This document shows positions 51,996 through 60,953 of a stretch of 64,000 nucleotides of DNA, piece after piece. Positions within the stretch are counted from its first letter, which is position 1; each line of letters begins with the position of its first letter. The position numbers were made by a program, and so were the translations under genes. The stretch lies in contig JAQCBK010000002.1 of NCBI GenBank assembly GCA_027621505.1, positions 1 through 64,000 on the forward strand, written 5' to 3'. This DNA comes from Bacteroidota bacterium. GTDB taxonomy: Bacteria; Bacteroidota; Bacteroidia; Flavobacteriales; Flavobacteriaceae. The notes under the pieces were generated by a model. It saw nothing but the letters and a program-made list of their open reading frames with translations. It was not told the origin of the DNA and made no database searches.

Positions 51996-53150
51996 ATGCC
52001 AAAACAATTGCGATTTAACAGTGCTACCATCCACGGAGGCCAGGAACCGGACAAGGCCTATGGTGCGGTAATGCCACCCATTTACCAAACCTCTACCTAT
52101 GCCCAAACCACCCCTGGTGGGCATCAAGGCTATGAGTACAGCCGAACGCACAACCCCACCCGTACGGCTTTGGAGCGCTCCATGGCCAGTATCGAAAATG
52201 CAAAATACGGCTTGGCCTTTGCCTCTGGTATGGCCGCCATGGATGCCGTTCTTAAACTTTTTCAACCAGGAGATGAAATCATCTCCACCGATGACCTCTA
52301 TGGCGGATCTTACCGATTGATGACCCAAATCTTTCAAAAATATGGATTAAAAATCCACTTTGTCAACATGGAAAAGGCCAGTACTGTGACCCAATTCCTC
52401 AACGACAAAACCCGTCTCATCTGGATCGAAACCCCCACCAATCCCATGATGAAGGTGGTGGACATCCGTGCCGTTACGGCCTTGGTCAAAGACCATAAGG
52501 CTTTGGTGGCTGTGGACAATACTTTTGCCTCTCCCTACCTCCAACAGCCGCTTGAGTTGGGAGCAGACATCGTGCTCCACTCCGCAACCAAATACCTCGC
52601 TGGACACAGCGATACCGTTCTCGGACTCCTGGCGGTCAACGACGATGAACTCCAAGAACAACTTGCCTTTATCCAAAATTCCAGCGGTGCCGTCCCAGGA
52701 CCCATGGACTGCTTCCTTACCCTCAGGGGCATCAAAACCCTTCACCTGAGGATGCAAAGACATTGTGAAAATGGAGCTGCTGTGGCCATCTACCTCCAAC
52801 AGCATCCCAAAATTGAAAAGGTTTATTGGCCTGGATTTGTAGATCATCCCAACCACGAAGTGGCCAAAATACAAATGAAGGCCTTTGGGGGCATGCTCTC
52901 CTTTGTCCCTCAGGGAGGCGCTTTGCAAAGAGCTATAAATATAGTTAATAACCTAAATATCTTCACCCTGGCAGAATCCCTCGGGGGCGTTGAAAGTTTG
53001 GCTGGCCATCCGGCTTCCATGACCCATGCCGCTATCCCCAAAGCAGTTCGCGAAAAAAATGGGGTAGTCGATGGATTGATCCGCCTCAGTGTGGGGATTG
53101 AAGACGTACAAGATCTGATCGAAGATTTGGATCAGGCCATCGGTGTCTAA
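51996..53150 (+). CDS. Cystathionine gamma-synthase/lyase family PLP enzyme
   Basis: A 384-residue trans-sulfuration enzyme that makes or splits cystathionine (or cleaves related thiols). Marks are YEYSRTHNPTRTALERSMA at the start, LYGGSYRL, and the PLP lysine in LHSATKYLAGHSD (about 203). The C-terminal AESLGGVESLAGHPASMTH binds the substrate carboxylate. The start is ATG 51996 (MPKQLRFNSATIHGG); the frame extends upstream through the structured element but is not homologous there. Synthase and lyase cannot be told apart by eye. Confidence 0.93.
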   Translation: MPKQLRFNSATIHGGQEPDKAYGAVMPPIYQTSTYAQTTPGGHQGYEYSRTHNPTRTALERSMASIENAKYGLAFASGMAAMDAVLKLFQPGDEIISTDDLYGGSYRLMTQIFQKYGLKIHFVNMEKASTVTQFLNDKTRLIWIETPTNPMMKVVDIRAVTALVKDHKALVAVDNTFASPYLQQPLELGADIVLHSATKYLAGHSDTVLGLLAVNDDELQEQLAFIQNSSGAVPGPMDCFLTLRGIKTLHLRMQRHCENGAAVAIYLQQHPKIEKVYWPGFVDHPNHEVAKIQMKAFGGMLSFVPQGGALQRAINIVNNLNIFTLAESLGGVESLAGHPASMTHAAIPKAVREKNGVVDGLIRLSVGIEDVQDLIEDLDQAIGV

Positions 53151-53161
53151 TTGTCCCGTCT

Positions 53162-53920
53162 ATGGAACTCCCTAAAAACAAAAAAATTTATTTTGCCTCC
53201 GACAACCACTTGGGTTTGCCCAATGCAGATGCGAGCCGGGAACGGGAAAAGCATTTTGTCTCCTGGCTGGAGAACGTACGAAAGGACGCTGCAGCGATTT
53301 ACCTCTTGGGTGATCTTTTTGATTTTTGGTTTGAATACAAGACCGTGGTTCCAAAAGGCTTTGTAAGGGTACTGGGCAAATTGGCCGAGCTGTCCGATAC
53401 CGGCATTCCCATCACTTTTTTTGTCGGCAACCACGACCTATGGATGCGGGATTATTTCCAAAAAGAACTGGGGGTTACCGTCCACCACCACCCCATCACT
53501 TTGACCATCGGCACTGCCCGTTTTTTGATCGGACATGGCGATGGATTGGGCCCGGGGGACAAAGGCTACAAACGGATGAAAAAGTTGTTTACAAACCCCC
53601 TTTCAAAGTGGCTTTTTCGCTGGTTGCACCCCGATTGGGGCGTCCGATTGGGGCAATACCTTTCCCAAAAAAACAAACTGATTTCTGGGGAGGAAGACGT
53701 CCAATTTTTGGGGGAGGACAAAGAGTGGTTGGTAACCTATTCCAAAAGAAAACTCCAAAAAGAACATTTCGATTATTTTGTTTTTGGTCATCGCCACCTG
53801 CCCTTGGAAATCAAATTGACCGAAAAATCTAAGTACATCAATTTGGGGGATTGGATTACCCACAACACCTATGCCGAATTTGACGGTAAGCAATTGGTTC
53901 TAAAAACATGGAAAAAGTAG
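53162..53920 (+). CDS. lpxH: UDP-2,3-diacylglucosamine diphosphatase
   Basis: Calcineurin-like phosphoesterase of the lipid A pathway that releases UMP to give lipid X. The 252 residues contain the metal motifs SDNHLG (13-18), GDLFDFWFEY, GNHDLW, IGHGDGLGPGD and FGHRHLP in order. This is a peripheral inner-membrane enzyme. Its presence confirms a Gram-negative envelope. It lies 11 bases after the PLP enzyme gene and 4 before hflX. Confidence 0.93.
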   Translation: MELPKNKKIYFASDNHLGLPNADASREREKHFVSWLENVRKDAAAIYLLGDLFDFWFEYKTVVPKGFVRVLGKLAELSDTGIPITFFVGNHDLWMRDYFQKELGVTVHHHPITLTIGTARFLIGHGDGLGPGDKGYKRMKKLFTNPLSKWLFRWLHPDWGVRLGQYLSQKNKLISGEEDVQFLGEDKEWLVTYSKRKLQKEHFDYFVFGHRHLPLEIKLTEKSKYINLGDWITHNTYAEFDGKQLVLKTWKK

Positions 53921-53924
53921 ACCC

Positions 53925-55139
53925 ATGATCGAAGCCAAATCGCTGACGCTCGAGAAAACCGTGATTGTAGGCATCATCAATAGTCATCAAGATGAACTGC
54001 AGTCCAAAGAATACCTAGAGGAATTGGCTTTTTTGGCCCTTACCGCTGGAGGTCAGGTGCTCCAACGCTTTGTTCAGAAAATGCAAACCCCCAACCCCAA
54101 GACCTTTATCGGCTCGGGTAAAATGGCTGAGGTTGAGAATTTTGTCTCAGAAAATGAGGTCACCACCGTTGTATTTGACGATGAACTGACCCCCGCCCAA
54201 CAGGGAAATATCGAAAAGATTTTGCGTTGTAAAATCTTGGATCGTACGGGTTTGATCTTGGATATTTTCGCCCAACGCGCCCAAACCAGTTATGCCCGTA
54301 CCCAGGTAGAATTGGCCCAATACGAATATTTACTCCCTCGATTAAAGGGACTTTGGACCCACTTGGAACGCCAACGTGGTGGGATCGGAATGCGAGGACC
54401 GGGGGAAACGGAAATCGAAACCGACCGGCGGATCGTGAGGGATAAAATTTCGTTACTCAAGAAAAAACTCACCACCATCGACAAACAAATGGCCACCCAA
54501 AGGGGCAATCGCGGTGCCTTGGTAAGGGTTGCTTTGGTGGGTTATACCAATGTGGGTAAATCTACCCTGATGAATGTCATTGCCAAAAGCAAGGTCTTTG
54601 CCGAAAACAAACTTTTTGCCACACTCGATACCACCGTAAGGAAAGTGGTGATTGGTAATTTGCCTTTTTTACTGAGCGATACGGTAGGGTTTATCCGCAA
54701 GCTGCCTACCCAATTGGTGGAGTCTTTTAAAAGCACCTTGGACGAGGTACATGAAGCCGATTTGTTGTTGCATGTGGTGGACATTTCCCATCCCAATTTT
54801 GAGGAACATATTGAGTCCGTCAATCAAATCTTGGGAGAAATCCAAAGTCAGGACAAACCGACCTTGATGGTCTTTAACAAAATTGACGCCTACCAAGCCG
54901 AACCCTGGGACGATACCGACTTGATCGCCGAGCGGACTGCAAAGCATAACAGCCTCGAGGAATGGCAATCCACCTGGATGCATCGCATCAACGACCGAGC
55001 CCTTTTTATCTCGGCCATCAACAAAGAAAACCTGCAGGCTTTTCGCGAAAGGGTCTATTCTGAGATCCGAAAGATCCACATCACCCGTTTTCCCTTCAAC
55101 CATTTTTTATACCCTGAGGGATTGGACGGGACACTATAG
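53925..55139 (+). CDS. hflX: Ribosome-associated GTPase HflX
   Basis: A GTPase that binds and splits stalled 70S ribosomes under stress. The 404 residues have the N-terminal glycine-rich HflX domain with PNPKTFIGSGKMAEV and RTGLILDIFAQRAQT, a linker RGGIGMRGPGETEIETDRR, and the G domain with G1 GYTNVGKST (about 206-214), G3 DTVGFI and G4 NKID. The 3' end overlaps the convergent thioredoxin-like gene by 6 bases. Confidence 0.95.
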   Translation: MIEAKSLTLEKTVIVGIINSHQDELQSKEYLEELAFLALTAGGQVLQRFVQKMQTPNPKTFIGSGKMAEVENFVSENEVTTVVFDDELTPAQQGNIEKILRCKILDRTGLILDIFAQRAQTSYARTQVELAQYEYLLPRLKGLWTHLERQRGGIGMRGPGETEIETDRRIVRDKISLLKKKLTTIDKQMATQRGNRGALVRVALVGYTNVGKSTLMNVIAKSKVFAENKLFATLDTTVRKVVIGNLPFLLSDTVGFIRKLPTQLVESFKSTLDEVHEADLLLHVVDISHPNFEEHIESVNQILGEIQSQDKPTLMVFNKIDAYQAEPWDDTDLIAERTAKHNSLEEWQSTWMHRINDRALFISAINKENLQAFRERVYSEIRKIHITRFPFNHFLYPEGLDGTL

Positions 55140-55610
55140 TTTTTGGAGATAGGCCTCCATCTCTTGGATCATAAGTCCAGTGACGCCTTTCAGGGCGATG
55201 GTGCCCTTTTTGTCAATGATCATATGGGTGGGAAATCCCATGATTTTGTTGTCTTGAATCATTTTTTGTCCCCCTTCCTTGCCTGAAATATGATGGTAGT
55301 CAAAGGCTTGTTTTTTTAAAAATTCAGCCACTTGAGACTTTCGGTCAAAAGTCACGGCCAAAAAGACAATGTCCTCTCGCTGACTGTATGTTGCTGCCAA
55401 GCGATTCAGATCGGGAATTTCCTCTATGCAGGGTGCGCAACGTATAAACCAAAAATTGATGACTACGGTTTTACCGAGCAGATTTTGGTTGGTGTATTGT
55501 TTGCCATCCAAAGATTTGAGAACAAAGGGCAAAGCTTTTTTGCCGATGGCTTCCTCCCCACTAATTGAAAAATCATCCAAGGGCGGGTGAGGCGGTAAAT
55601 TTTCCATCAT
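55134..55610 (-). CDS. TlpA/ResA-like thioredoxin-fold protein
   Basis: A 158-residue thiol-disulfide exchange protein. The redox site is INFWFIRCAPCIEEIP (Cys-Ala-Pro-Cys near residue 57), inside an AhpC/TSA-Redoxin domain with FPTHMIIDKKGTIALKG, the cis-proline strand. No signal peptide is visible. The start overlaps by 4 bases the stop of a gene that does carry one, and the upstream gene context has been damaged (see 55940-56267). An extracytoplasmic role would need a different start, so its location is unclear. Confidence 0.85.
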   Translation of the reverse strand: MMENLPPHPPLDDFSISGEEAIGKKALPFVLKSLDGKQYTNQNLLGKTVVINFWFIRCAPCIEEIPDLNRLAATYSQREDIVFLAVTFDRKSQVAEFLKKQAFDYHHISGKEGGQKMIQDNKIMGFPTHMIIDKKGTIALKGVTGLMIQEMEAYLQKL

Positions 55611-55927
55611 TTTTTTTCTGCCTCAGACAGCTCAAAGAACACCATTGCTTTGGGCACCCCTTCGGCATCGGCATAGGGCAGGGGAGAAAAATTCAAATAG
55701 GTATTTTCATCTGTCAAAAAAGTGTCATTCTTTTCCAGCTTTTGACCACTTTCCCTGTAAGCCGGCAGCGCTTCAAAGTGGATTTCTTCTGTAAAACCCA
55801 TCAGGCTTGTCATGTCCATTTTTTGGAGTCCAGGCAAGAACGGAAGGGTTTTAGGGGCAGATTCCAAGAATTGCGCTTGGCAGATCGTCAAGCCCAATAG
55901 GACCAAAAGGGGGGTGATGTGTTTCAT
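55607..55927 (-). CDS. Small secreted protein of unknown function
   Basis: A 106-residue protein with a clear Sec signal peptide (MKHITPLLVLLGLTICQAQ). The mature part of about 87 residues is acidic and rich in Phe and Pro. It has no motif that I recognise. It overlaps the thioredoxin-like gene downstream by 4 bases and lies 12 bases after the remnant of a GIN-domain gene on the same strand. Together they look like a former three-gene unit whose first member and promoter are lost. Confidence 0.6.
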   Translation of the reverse strand: MKHITPLLVLLGLTICQAQFLESAPKTLPFLPGLQKMDMTSLMGFTEEIHFEALPAYRESGQKLEKNDTFLTDENTYLNFSPLPYADAEGVPKAMVFFELSEAEKK

Positions 55928-55939
55928 AGTTGTTGGGCG

Positions 55940-56143
55940 TTAGGGAAGGGTGCTGATGATACCGCTTCCAGATACTTGATGGTTCATTTGATTGGGATTT
56001 CCTTTGAAGCGAATATTACCCGAACCACTGATTTTGGCTTTTAAGGAATGTTGGGCCACCACCCTGGCACTGCCAGAACCTGAGATTTTGATCGCTGTAT
56101 TTTGGCTTTCCATATGCTCACTGTTCAATCGGGCGCTACCGGG
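55940..56143 (-). pseudogene. C-terminal remnant of a GIN-domain (DUF2807) adhesin-like gene
   Basis: The last roughly 68 codons of a head GIN-domain protein: the repeats KISGSGSARV, KISGSGNIRFKG and HQVSGSGIIS give the right-handed beta-helix pattern. Going upstream, the similarity continues through GSARLNSEHM to about 56140, then meets a stop (TAA, 56147-56149) instead of the usual N-terminal signal peptide and roughly 150 more residues. The gene is therefore broken at its 5' end. Confidence 0.75.
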
Positions 56144-56267
56144 GGATTATGATCTAAAGGATTTTAAAAATCAAAAAGTACACTTCGGATTTCGATATAC
56201 CGGGAGTGGAAAATCAACCTATGATGCGACTTTTTTTGTAGATGATATTCGGGTGATGGATCAATAA
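56142..56267 (+). pseudogene. C-terminal remnant of a choice-of-anchor/lectin-like surface protein
   Basis: A forward-strand frame ending at a stop at 56267 reads DYDLKDFKNQKVHFGFRYTG then a short Ser/Lys turn and TFFVDDIRVMDQ. This is the closing part of a jelly-roll domain of the choice-of-anchor J or related type. No start codon or N-terminal part exists: immediately to the left the other strand encodes the GIN remnant. Both remnants meet at about 56142-56148. Confidence 0.65.
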
Positions 56268-56289
56268 TCAGTTAGGTTTTTAGTTATGA

Positions 56290-56877
56290 TCAATCATCAA
56301 ATTCAATTTGATCGGTCTTGTAGATTAGATTTTTTTGGAGGGTACCTAGGTAATGCCCTTTAAGAATTTTCCCATCTTCGGTTGTAAAATTAAATTTTAA
56401 ATCGGCCAAATCTTGTTTTTGCAGAACGGTCACCTTCCCAGCCAACAGAAGCGGGCCATCGTCCTCTTCATAGTGGATCAAACCGTTTTTTTCATCCCAG
56501 TCAAGGTTGTAGAAGCCTAAAGCAACGTCCCCTTCTTTATAAGGAGGGCGCAGGTTGATAAAATGATCGCCATTGACCAGATCCTCATTTTTTTGACTGT
56601 AGATGATAAAGCCCATCAATGTTCCTCTCCCTTTGATTTTTAACTCTCGATTGCTATCCGTATCAAAGGACAAACCTTTGGAACTAAAGAGCAGGGCTTT
56701 CATATTGTTCAGTGTTGAATTGTCCTCCAGCTTTACAAAAGCAGCTTTTTCGATGGAATGTTTTTTGCCGTCAATATCAAAGAAATTGTTAGTAGCGGAA
56801 TTGCTTTCGGTTTTCTGACAGCATGCAAATAATAATACGACCCAGGCAAAGCCCAGGTTGAAATAAGTAGGTTTCAT
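56290..56877 (-). CDS. Putative lipoprotein of unknown function
   Basis: A 195-residue protein with a signal peptide and lipobox LLFACC (Cys about 19). The mature part is a mostly beta, charged domain without recognisable motifs. It contains HSIEKAAFVKLEDN near the start and GKILKGHYLGTL near the end, which recall calycin-like lipid-binding barrels only loosely. It stands alone on the reverse strand with 76 bases to the next gene upstream. Function not assigned. Confidence 0.6.
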   Translation of the reverse strand: MKPTYFNLGFAWVVLLFACCQKTESNSATNNFFDIDGKKHSIEKAAFVKLEDNSTLNNMKALLFSSKGLSFDTDSNRELKIKGRGTLMGFIIYSQKNEDLVNGDHFINLRPPYKEGDVALGFYNLDWDEKNGLIHYEEDDGPLLLAGKVTVLQKQDLADLKFNFTTEDGKILKGHYLGTLQKNLIYKTDQIEFDD

Positions 56878-56953
56878 TTGGTTTTAGTTTTAGGTTATAT
56901 AAAATTATAAAAACCTATCTTATTTTTTGAAATTCAAATGTTAAAACTATCGT

Positions 56954-58090
56954 CTAATTGTACTTAATTTTTCTTAAGATGCGTTGGGTATCCTTATAGG
57001 TTTCGTATACAGATTCCCCTTGTCGTCGCAAAAACTCTTGGGCGTGTAACAGTTGTTTTTTGGCTACTGAAATATTGTTGAGATAGCAGAGCATATAGCT
57101 TGGAGCGAGTTGGTAAAGGTCTTCTTGCTCTGCGGGATTCAGTGCAGCCCCTTTTTCCAATTTTTTTATCAGCGCATTGTTGGCATTCAGGCGGTGAAAA
57201 AGACTTTTTTTCTCTAACTCGGGGGGAGAAAACAACAGGCGGGTTTCCATTTGATAAGAACCATTTTCGTTAAAAATGATTTTGACTTCTTCTAGGGGGA
57301 AGAATTTTTCCAGCTCGTTGATATTGAGTTTTACATATTCGGTAATAATGAATTCATTTTCTGTCCAGTGAATTTCTACCTCGTCTAAGTTGGAGTAGAA
57401 CAGCTTGACTTGTTCGTTGATCAATTCGATGTCAACCCTTGAGTAATAGGTTTTGTTTTTGTTTTTTTTTTCCATGCCAGCCCAACACACCACAAAAACT
57501 TCTTTAAAAACCTTGTATTCTTTAACCAAGTCTTCTCCGTGGCCTCCCAGAAAATCAATCACCCCGTCCAGTGTAAGTTGAATGTTGTTTTCTGCGTGCT
57601 TTTCAATTTTGGAAACCAAAAGACTGTTGTTGTCCTCGATCTTGATATCGAAGGTTTTGGGTAGGGAGATACTGCCTTCTCTCACAAAAACGGTACCCCC
57701 GTAATACTTCCAAATGTTTTTTCTGATGGAGGTCAATGCTGCATTGGGCATAATCGTAACCAGTCCTACCACTTTTCCTACAGCTAAGTTGGGAAAATGA
57801 ATGTTTTCATAGGACACCCTAGGAGGATTTTCCAAATAAGCATTGATGAGGTTTTGAAGTTTGCTATCATCAAAAAAATCGACACCCACAATTTCATTTT
57901 GCTGGTCTTCCACTCCTATCACAATGTAGGAATTGTTTTTAGGGTTGCTGTTGGACAAGGCGCAGATGTGCTTGAGGAATTTGGCTTTTCCCTCTTTGGA
58001 ACTCAAATTGATTCGCAGCTTTTTATCGTAAAAGCTGTTTTCATCATTCTGAGACAATAAGTTTTTGATCAGCAGCCGTTTGTTGATCAT
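56954..58090 (-). CDS. AlbA_2/Schlafen-like ATP-binding domain protein
   Basis: A 378-residue protein. The N-terminal half (about 15-150) is an AlbA_2 domain: KAKFLKHICALSNSNPKNNSY, then VIGVEDQQNEIVGVDFF and GTVFVREGSISL. This putative nucleic-acid or ATP-binding module is shared with Schlafen-like proteins. The C-terminal half is a family-specific domain ending in a helical LHAQEFLRRQGES segment. Function unknown. The start overlaps the stop of the SDR gene by 4 bases, so both lie on one transcript. Confidence 0.8.
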   Translation of the reverse strand: MINKRLLIKNLLSQNDENSFYDKKLRINLSSKEGKAKFLKHICALSNSNPKNNSYIVIGVEDQQNEIVGVDFFDDSKLQNLINAYLENPPRVSYENIHFPNLAVGKVVGLVTIMPNAALTSIRKNIWKYYGGTVFVREGSISLPKTFDIKIEDNNSLLVSKIEKHAENNIQLTLDGVIDFLGGHGEDLVKEYKVFKEVFVVCWAGMEKKNKNKTYYSRVDIELINEQVKLFYSNLDEVEIHWTENEFIITEYVKLNINELEKFFPLEEVKIIFNENGSYQMETRLLFSPPELEKKSLFHRLNANNALIKKLEKGAALNPAEQEDLYQLAPSYMLCYLNNISVAKKQLLHAQEFLRRQGESVYETYKDTQRILRKIKYN

Positions 58091-58839
58091 GGCTTACGGT
58101 GATTCACATAGGTATTGGCTTGGGCATTGGGCAACAGGAGCAGATCGGCGATGTTGACATGCTCTGGGGCTTTGGCCATATAACAAATGACATCCGCAAC
58201 ATCTTGGGCGCTTAAAGGTTTTAACCCCTCATATACCCGGTTGGCTTTTTGCTGATCTCCTTTAAACCTCACCACCGAAAATTCAGTATCGACCAAACCA
58301 GGGTGAATGGCACTTACTTTAATACCCATGGGGTTCAAGTCGATTCGCAACCCTTGTGAAAAAGCATCTACGGCATATTTGCTACTGCAATAAACACTTC
58401 CATTGGGATAGACCTCTTTTGCGGCAATCGAACCCAAGTTGATAATATGTCCCGATTTTCGTTCAACCATGGATGGAAGTACAGCTTTGGTGACATACAT
58501 TAGCCCCTTGACATTGCTATCGATCATGGCTTCCCAGTCTCTGAGGTCGGCTTCATGTACAGGGCTCAAGCCGTGAGCATTTCCCGCATTGTTGATTAAA
58601 ATGTCAATGGATGAAAAAGCTTTGGGCAGGGAATGGATCTGATCAAAAACCGCTTTTTTGTCTGCCACATCAAAAACCAATACATGGGAGGGAACCTTCA
58701 AAAGGTTTTGCAAGGCCTTTAGCCGACTTTCTCTGCGACCACACAAAATCAATTGTACTCCTTCTGCTGCAAACGCCTCGGCTGTCGCCCAACCAATGCC
58801 ACTGCTGGCTCCTGTGATCAAAGCAATTTTTCCTCTCAT
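58087..58839 (-). CDS. SDR family NAD(P)-dependent oxidoreductase (YdfG-like)
   Basis: A 250-residue classical short-chain dehydrogenase. The cofactor loop is TGASSGIGWATAEAF (9-23), with RRESR after strand two favouring NADP. The catalytic tetrad residues appear in NNAGNAHG, LGSIAAKE and YCSSKYAVDAF (Tyr and Lys). The overall pattern is closest to the YdfG 3-hydroxy acid dehydrogenase group. The true substrate is unknown. It is the first gene of a two-gene unit with the AlbA_2 protein. Confidence 0.9.
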   Translation of the reverse strand: MRGKIALITGASSGIGWATAEAFAAEGVQLILCGRRESRLKALQNLLKVPSHVLVFDVADKKAVFDQIHSLPKAFSSIDILINNAGNAHGLSPVHEADLRDWEAMIDSNVKGLMYVTKAVLPSMVERKSGHIINLGSIAAKEVYPNGSVYCSSKYAVDAFSQGLRIDLNPMGIKVSAIHPGLVDTEFSVVRFKGDQQKANRVYEGLKPLSAQDVADVICYMAKAPEHVNIADLLLLPNAQANTYVNHRKP

Positions 58840-59042
58840 ATCTTTTTGTGAAGCGGATTTAATTTAACCTCGGCTTCTCTTTCAGAACTTTTGAATTTCT
58901 ATTAAATTAGCCCTCCCAAATTAGTAATGAATAAGGGGGTAATGAAACCACTTCAGCTCTTATTTTTAACCAATTATTAACAAGTCATGAAAAAAATATT
59001 TTTCAATTTTGCTCCCCCGTTTAATGTTTTAATAGATACAAG

Positions 59043-60050
59043 ATGGAAGAAATGATGAATAAGACCGTTGACATTAAAGCAATCAATGAAAAGATTGAGA
59101 AAGAGAGTGCCTTTGTCGACCTTTTAACCATGGAGATCAACAAGGTTATCATCGGTCAAAAGGAGATGGTAGAACGCCTGCTCATAGGCCTATTAGGTAG
59201 AGGGCATATCTTATTAGAGGGGGTTCCTGGATTGGCAAAGACTTTAGCGATCAACACGCTTAGTCAAGCCGTGAAAGGGGTATTCAGCCGTATACAGTTT
59301 ACTCCCGATTTACTTCCTGCCGATGTGGTGGGCACCATGATCTACAACATCAAAGAAAACGATTTCACCATCAAGAAAGGGCCTATTTTTGCCAATTTTG
59401 TTTTGGCTGATGAGATCAATAGGGCGCCCGCCAAAGTTCAGTCGGCCCTGTTGGAAGCCATGCAGGAAAAGCAAGTCACCATTGGTGATACTACTTTTAA
59501 ACTCAATGCCCCTTTTTTGGTCATGGCCACCCAAAACCCCGTGGAGCAAGAAGGAACCTACCCCTTGCCTGAAGCACAGGTAGATCGATTCATGCTCAAA
59601 ACCATCATCGATTATCCCAAGCTGGATGAAGAACAACTCATTGTTCGCGCCAACCTAGCCAATGCACAAGAAAAAGTTAAAGCGGTGGTAACCCCCAAGC
59701 AAATTTTGACAGCCCAGTCCACGGTGAGAGAAATCTACATGGATGAAAAAATTGAAAAATACATTCTCGATTTGGTCTTCGCCACCCGATATCCCGAAAG
59801 ATACAATCTGTCTTCCATCAAACCATTGATCGGATTTGGCGCCTCCCCCAGAGGAAGTATCAATTTGGCCACCGCCGCTAAATGTCATGCCTTCCTCAAA
59901 CACAGAGGTTATGTCATTCCCGAGGATGTTCGGGCTGTGATTTACGACATCCTCAGACACCGTATTGGGCTTACATATGAAGCTGAAGCTGAAAACGTAA
60001 CTTCAGAAGACTTGATCAGTCAAATCATCAATGAGGTAGAGGTTCCATAG
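59043..60050 (+). CDS. MoxR family AAA+ ATPase
   Basis: Chaperone-type ATPase of 335 residues that works with VWA-domain proteins. Walker A is LLEGVPGLAKTLA (about 57-69) and Walker B VLADEINRAP. Sensor 1 is ATQNPVEQEGTYPLPEAQ (the VEQ-GTYPLPEAQ block typical of MoxR), and a C-terminal lid domain is present. It opens the moxR-DUF58-batD-like-batA-batB operon. The ATG at 59043 is followed by two further Met codons that could also serve. Confidence 0.95.
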   Translation: MEEMMNKTVDIKAINEKIEKESAFVDLLTMEINKVIIGQKEMVERLLIGLLGRGHILLEGVPGLAKTLAINTLSQAVKGVFSRIQFTPDLLPADVVGTMIYNIKENDFTIKKGPIFANFVLADEINRAPAKVQSALLEAMQEKQVTIGDTTFKLNAPFLVMATQNPVEQEGTYPLPEAQVDRFMLKTIIDYPKLDEEQLIVRANLANAQEKVKAVVTPKQILTAQSTVREIYMDEKIEKYILDLVFATRYPERYNLSSIKPLIGFGASPRGSINLATAAKCHAFLKHRGYVIPEDVRAVIYDILRHRIGLTYEAEAENVTSEDLISQIINEVEVP

Positions 60051-60086
60051 GAACATCCTTATTTTTTCCCCTAAAGTCAAGCATTC

Positions 60087-60953
60087 ATGGATACCAAGGA
60101 ACTCCTAAAAAAAGTCCGTAAGATTGAAATCAAAACCCGTCGCTTGAGCGATAACATCTTTGGAGGGGAATACCACAGTACCTTCAAGGGAAGGGGAATG
60201 ACTTTTAGTGAGGTAAGACAATACCAATATGGAGATGATGTGAGAAGTATTGACTGGAATGTGACGGCCCGATACAATGAACCTTTTGTAAAAGTGTTCG
60301 AAGAAGAAAGAGAGCTCACCCTGATGTTGATGATTGACATCAGTGGCTCTGAGTCCTTTGGTACACAGGGGCAGTTCAAAAGAGAGGAATTGACCGAAAT
60401 TGCGGCGACCCTCTCCTTTTCTGCCATGCAAAACAACGACAAAGTAGGCTTGATCCTTTTCTCCGATCAAGTAGAATTGTTTATTCCTCCCAAAAAAGGA
60501 CGATCACATGTGCTGCGGATCATCCGTGAGCTATTGGAATACCAACCCCAGAGCAACAAAACCAGCATAAGTAATGCTTTGGAATTTTTGTCAGGCGTAA
60601 TGAAAAAGAAGGCCATTGTCTTTATGATGTCCGATTTTTTGGACAGTGGTTATGAAAAAACACTCCGTATTGTTGCCAAAAAACACGACCTGACTGGCAT
60701 CAGAATCTACGACCGATATGAGGAAGAAATGCCCAATATCGGATTGGTTCCCATGTTGGACAACGAAACAGGTCAAATGGCTTGGATCAATACCCAATCC
60801 GCAGGGGTTCGTAAATCCTATGCGGAACACTACCGTAAATCCGTAAGTGAGTTCGAAAACCTGTTTCATAAAAATGGTGCTGGAACATTGCACAGTCGTT
60901 TGGACGAAAGTTATGTGAAAAAATTGTTGAACTATTTTAAATCCCGTGGCTGA
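60087..60953 (+). CDS. DUF58 domain protein
   Basis: A 288-residue cytosolic protein with a VWA-like fold, standard second gene of this operon. Marks are the N-terminal RLSDNIFGGEYHSTFKGRG, the DUF58 signature VRSIDWNVTARYNEPFVK (about 51-68), and a MIDAS-like MLMIDISGSESFG. The final Phe-Lys-Ser-Arg-Gly is followed directly by the next start. It probably binds the MoxR ATPase; its molecular task is unknown. Confidence 0.93.
   Translation: MDTKELLKKVRKIEIKTRRLSDNIFGGEYHSTFKGRGMTFSEVRQYQYGDDVRSIDWNVTARYNEPFVKVFEEERELTLMLMIDISGSESFGTQGQFKREELTEIAATLSFSAMQNNDKVGLILFSDQVELFIPPKKGRSHVLRIIRELLEYQPQSNKTSISNALEFLSGVMKKKAIVFMMSDFLDSGYEKTLRIVAKKHDLTGIRIYDRYEEEMPNIGLVPMLDNETGQMAWINTQSAGVRKSYAEHYRKSVSEFENLFHKNGAGTLHSRLDESYVKKLLNYFKSRG

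Noticed and set aside
58987..59055. 22-codon frame before moxR beginning MKKIFFNFAPP
   Set aside because: It overlaps the moxR start, lacks a promoter match and has no coding character.
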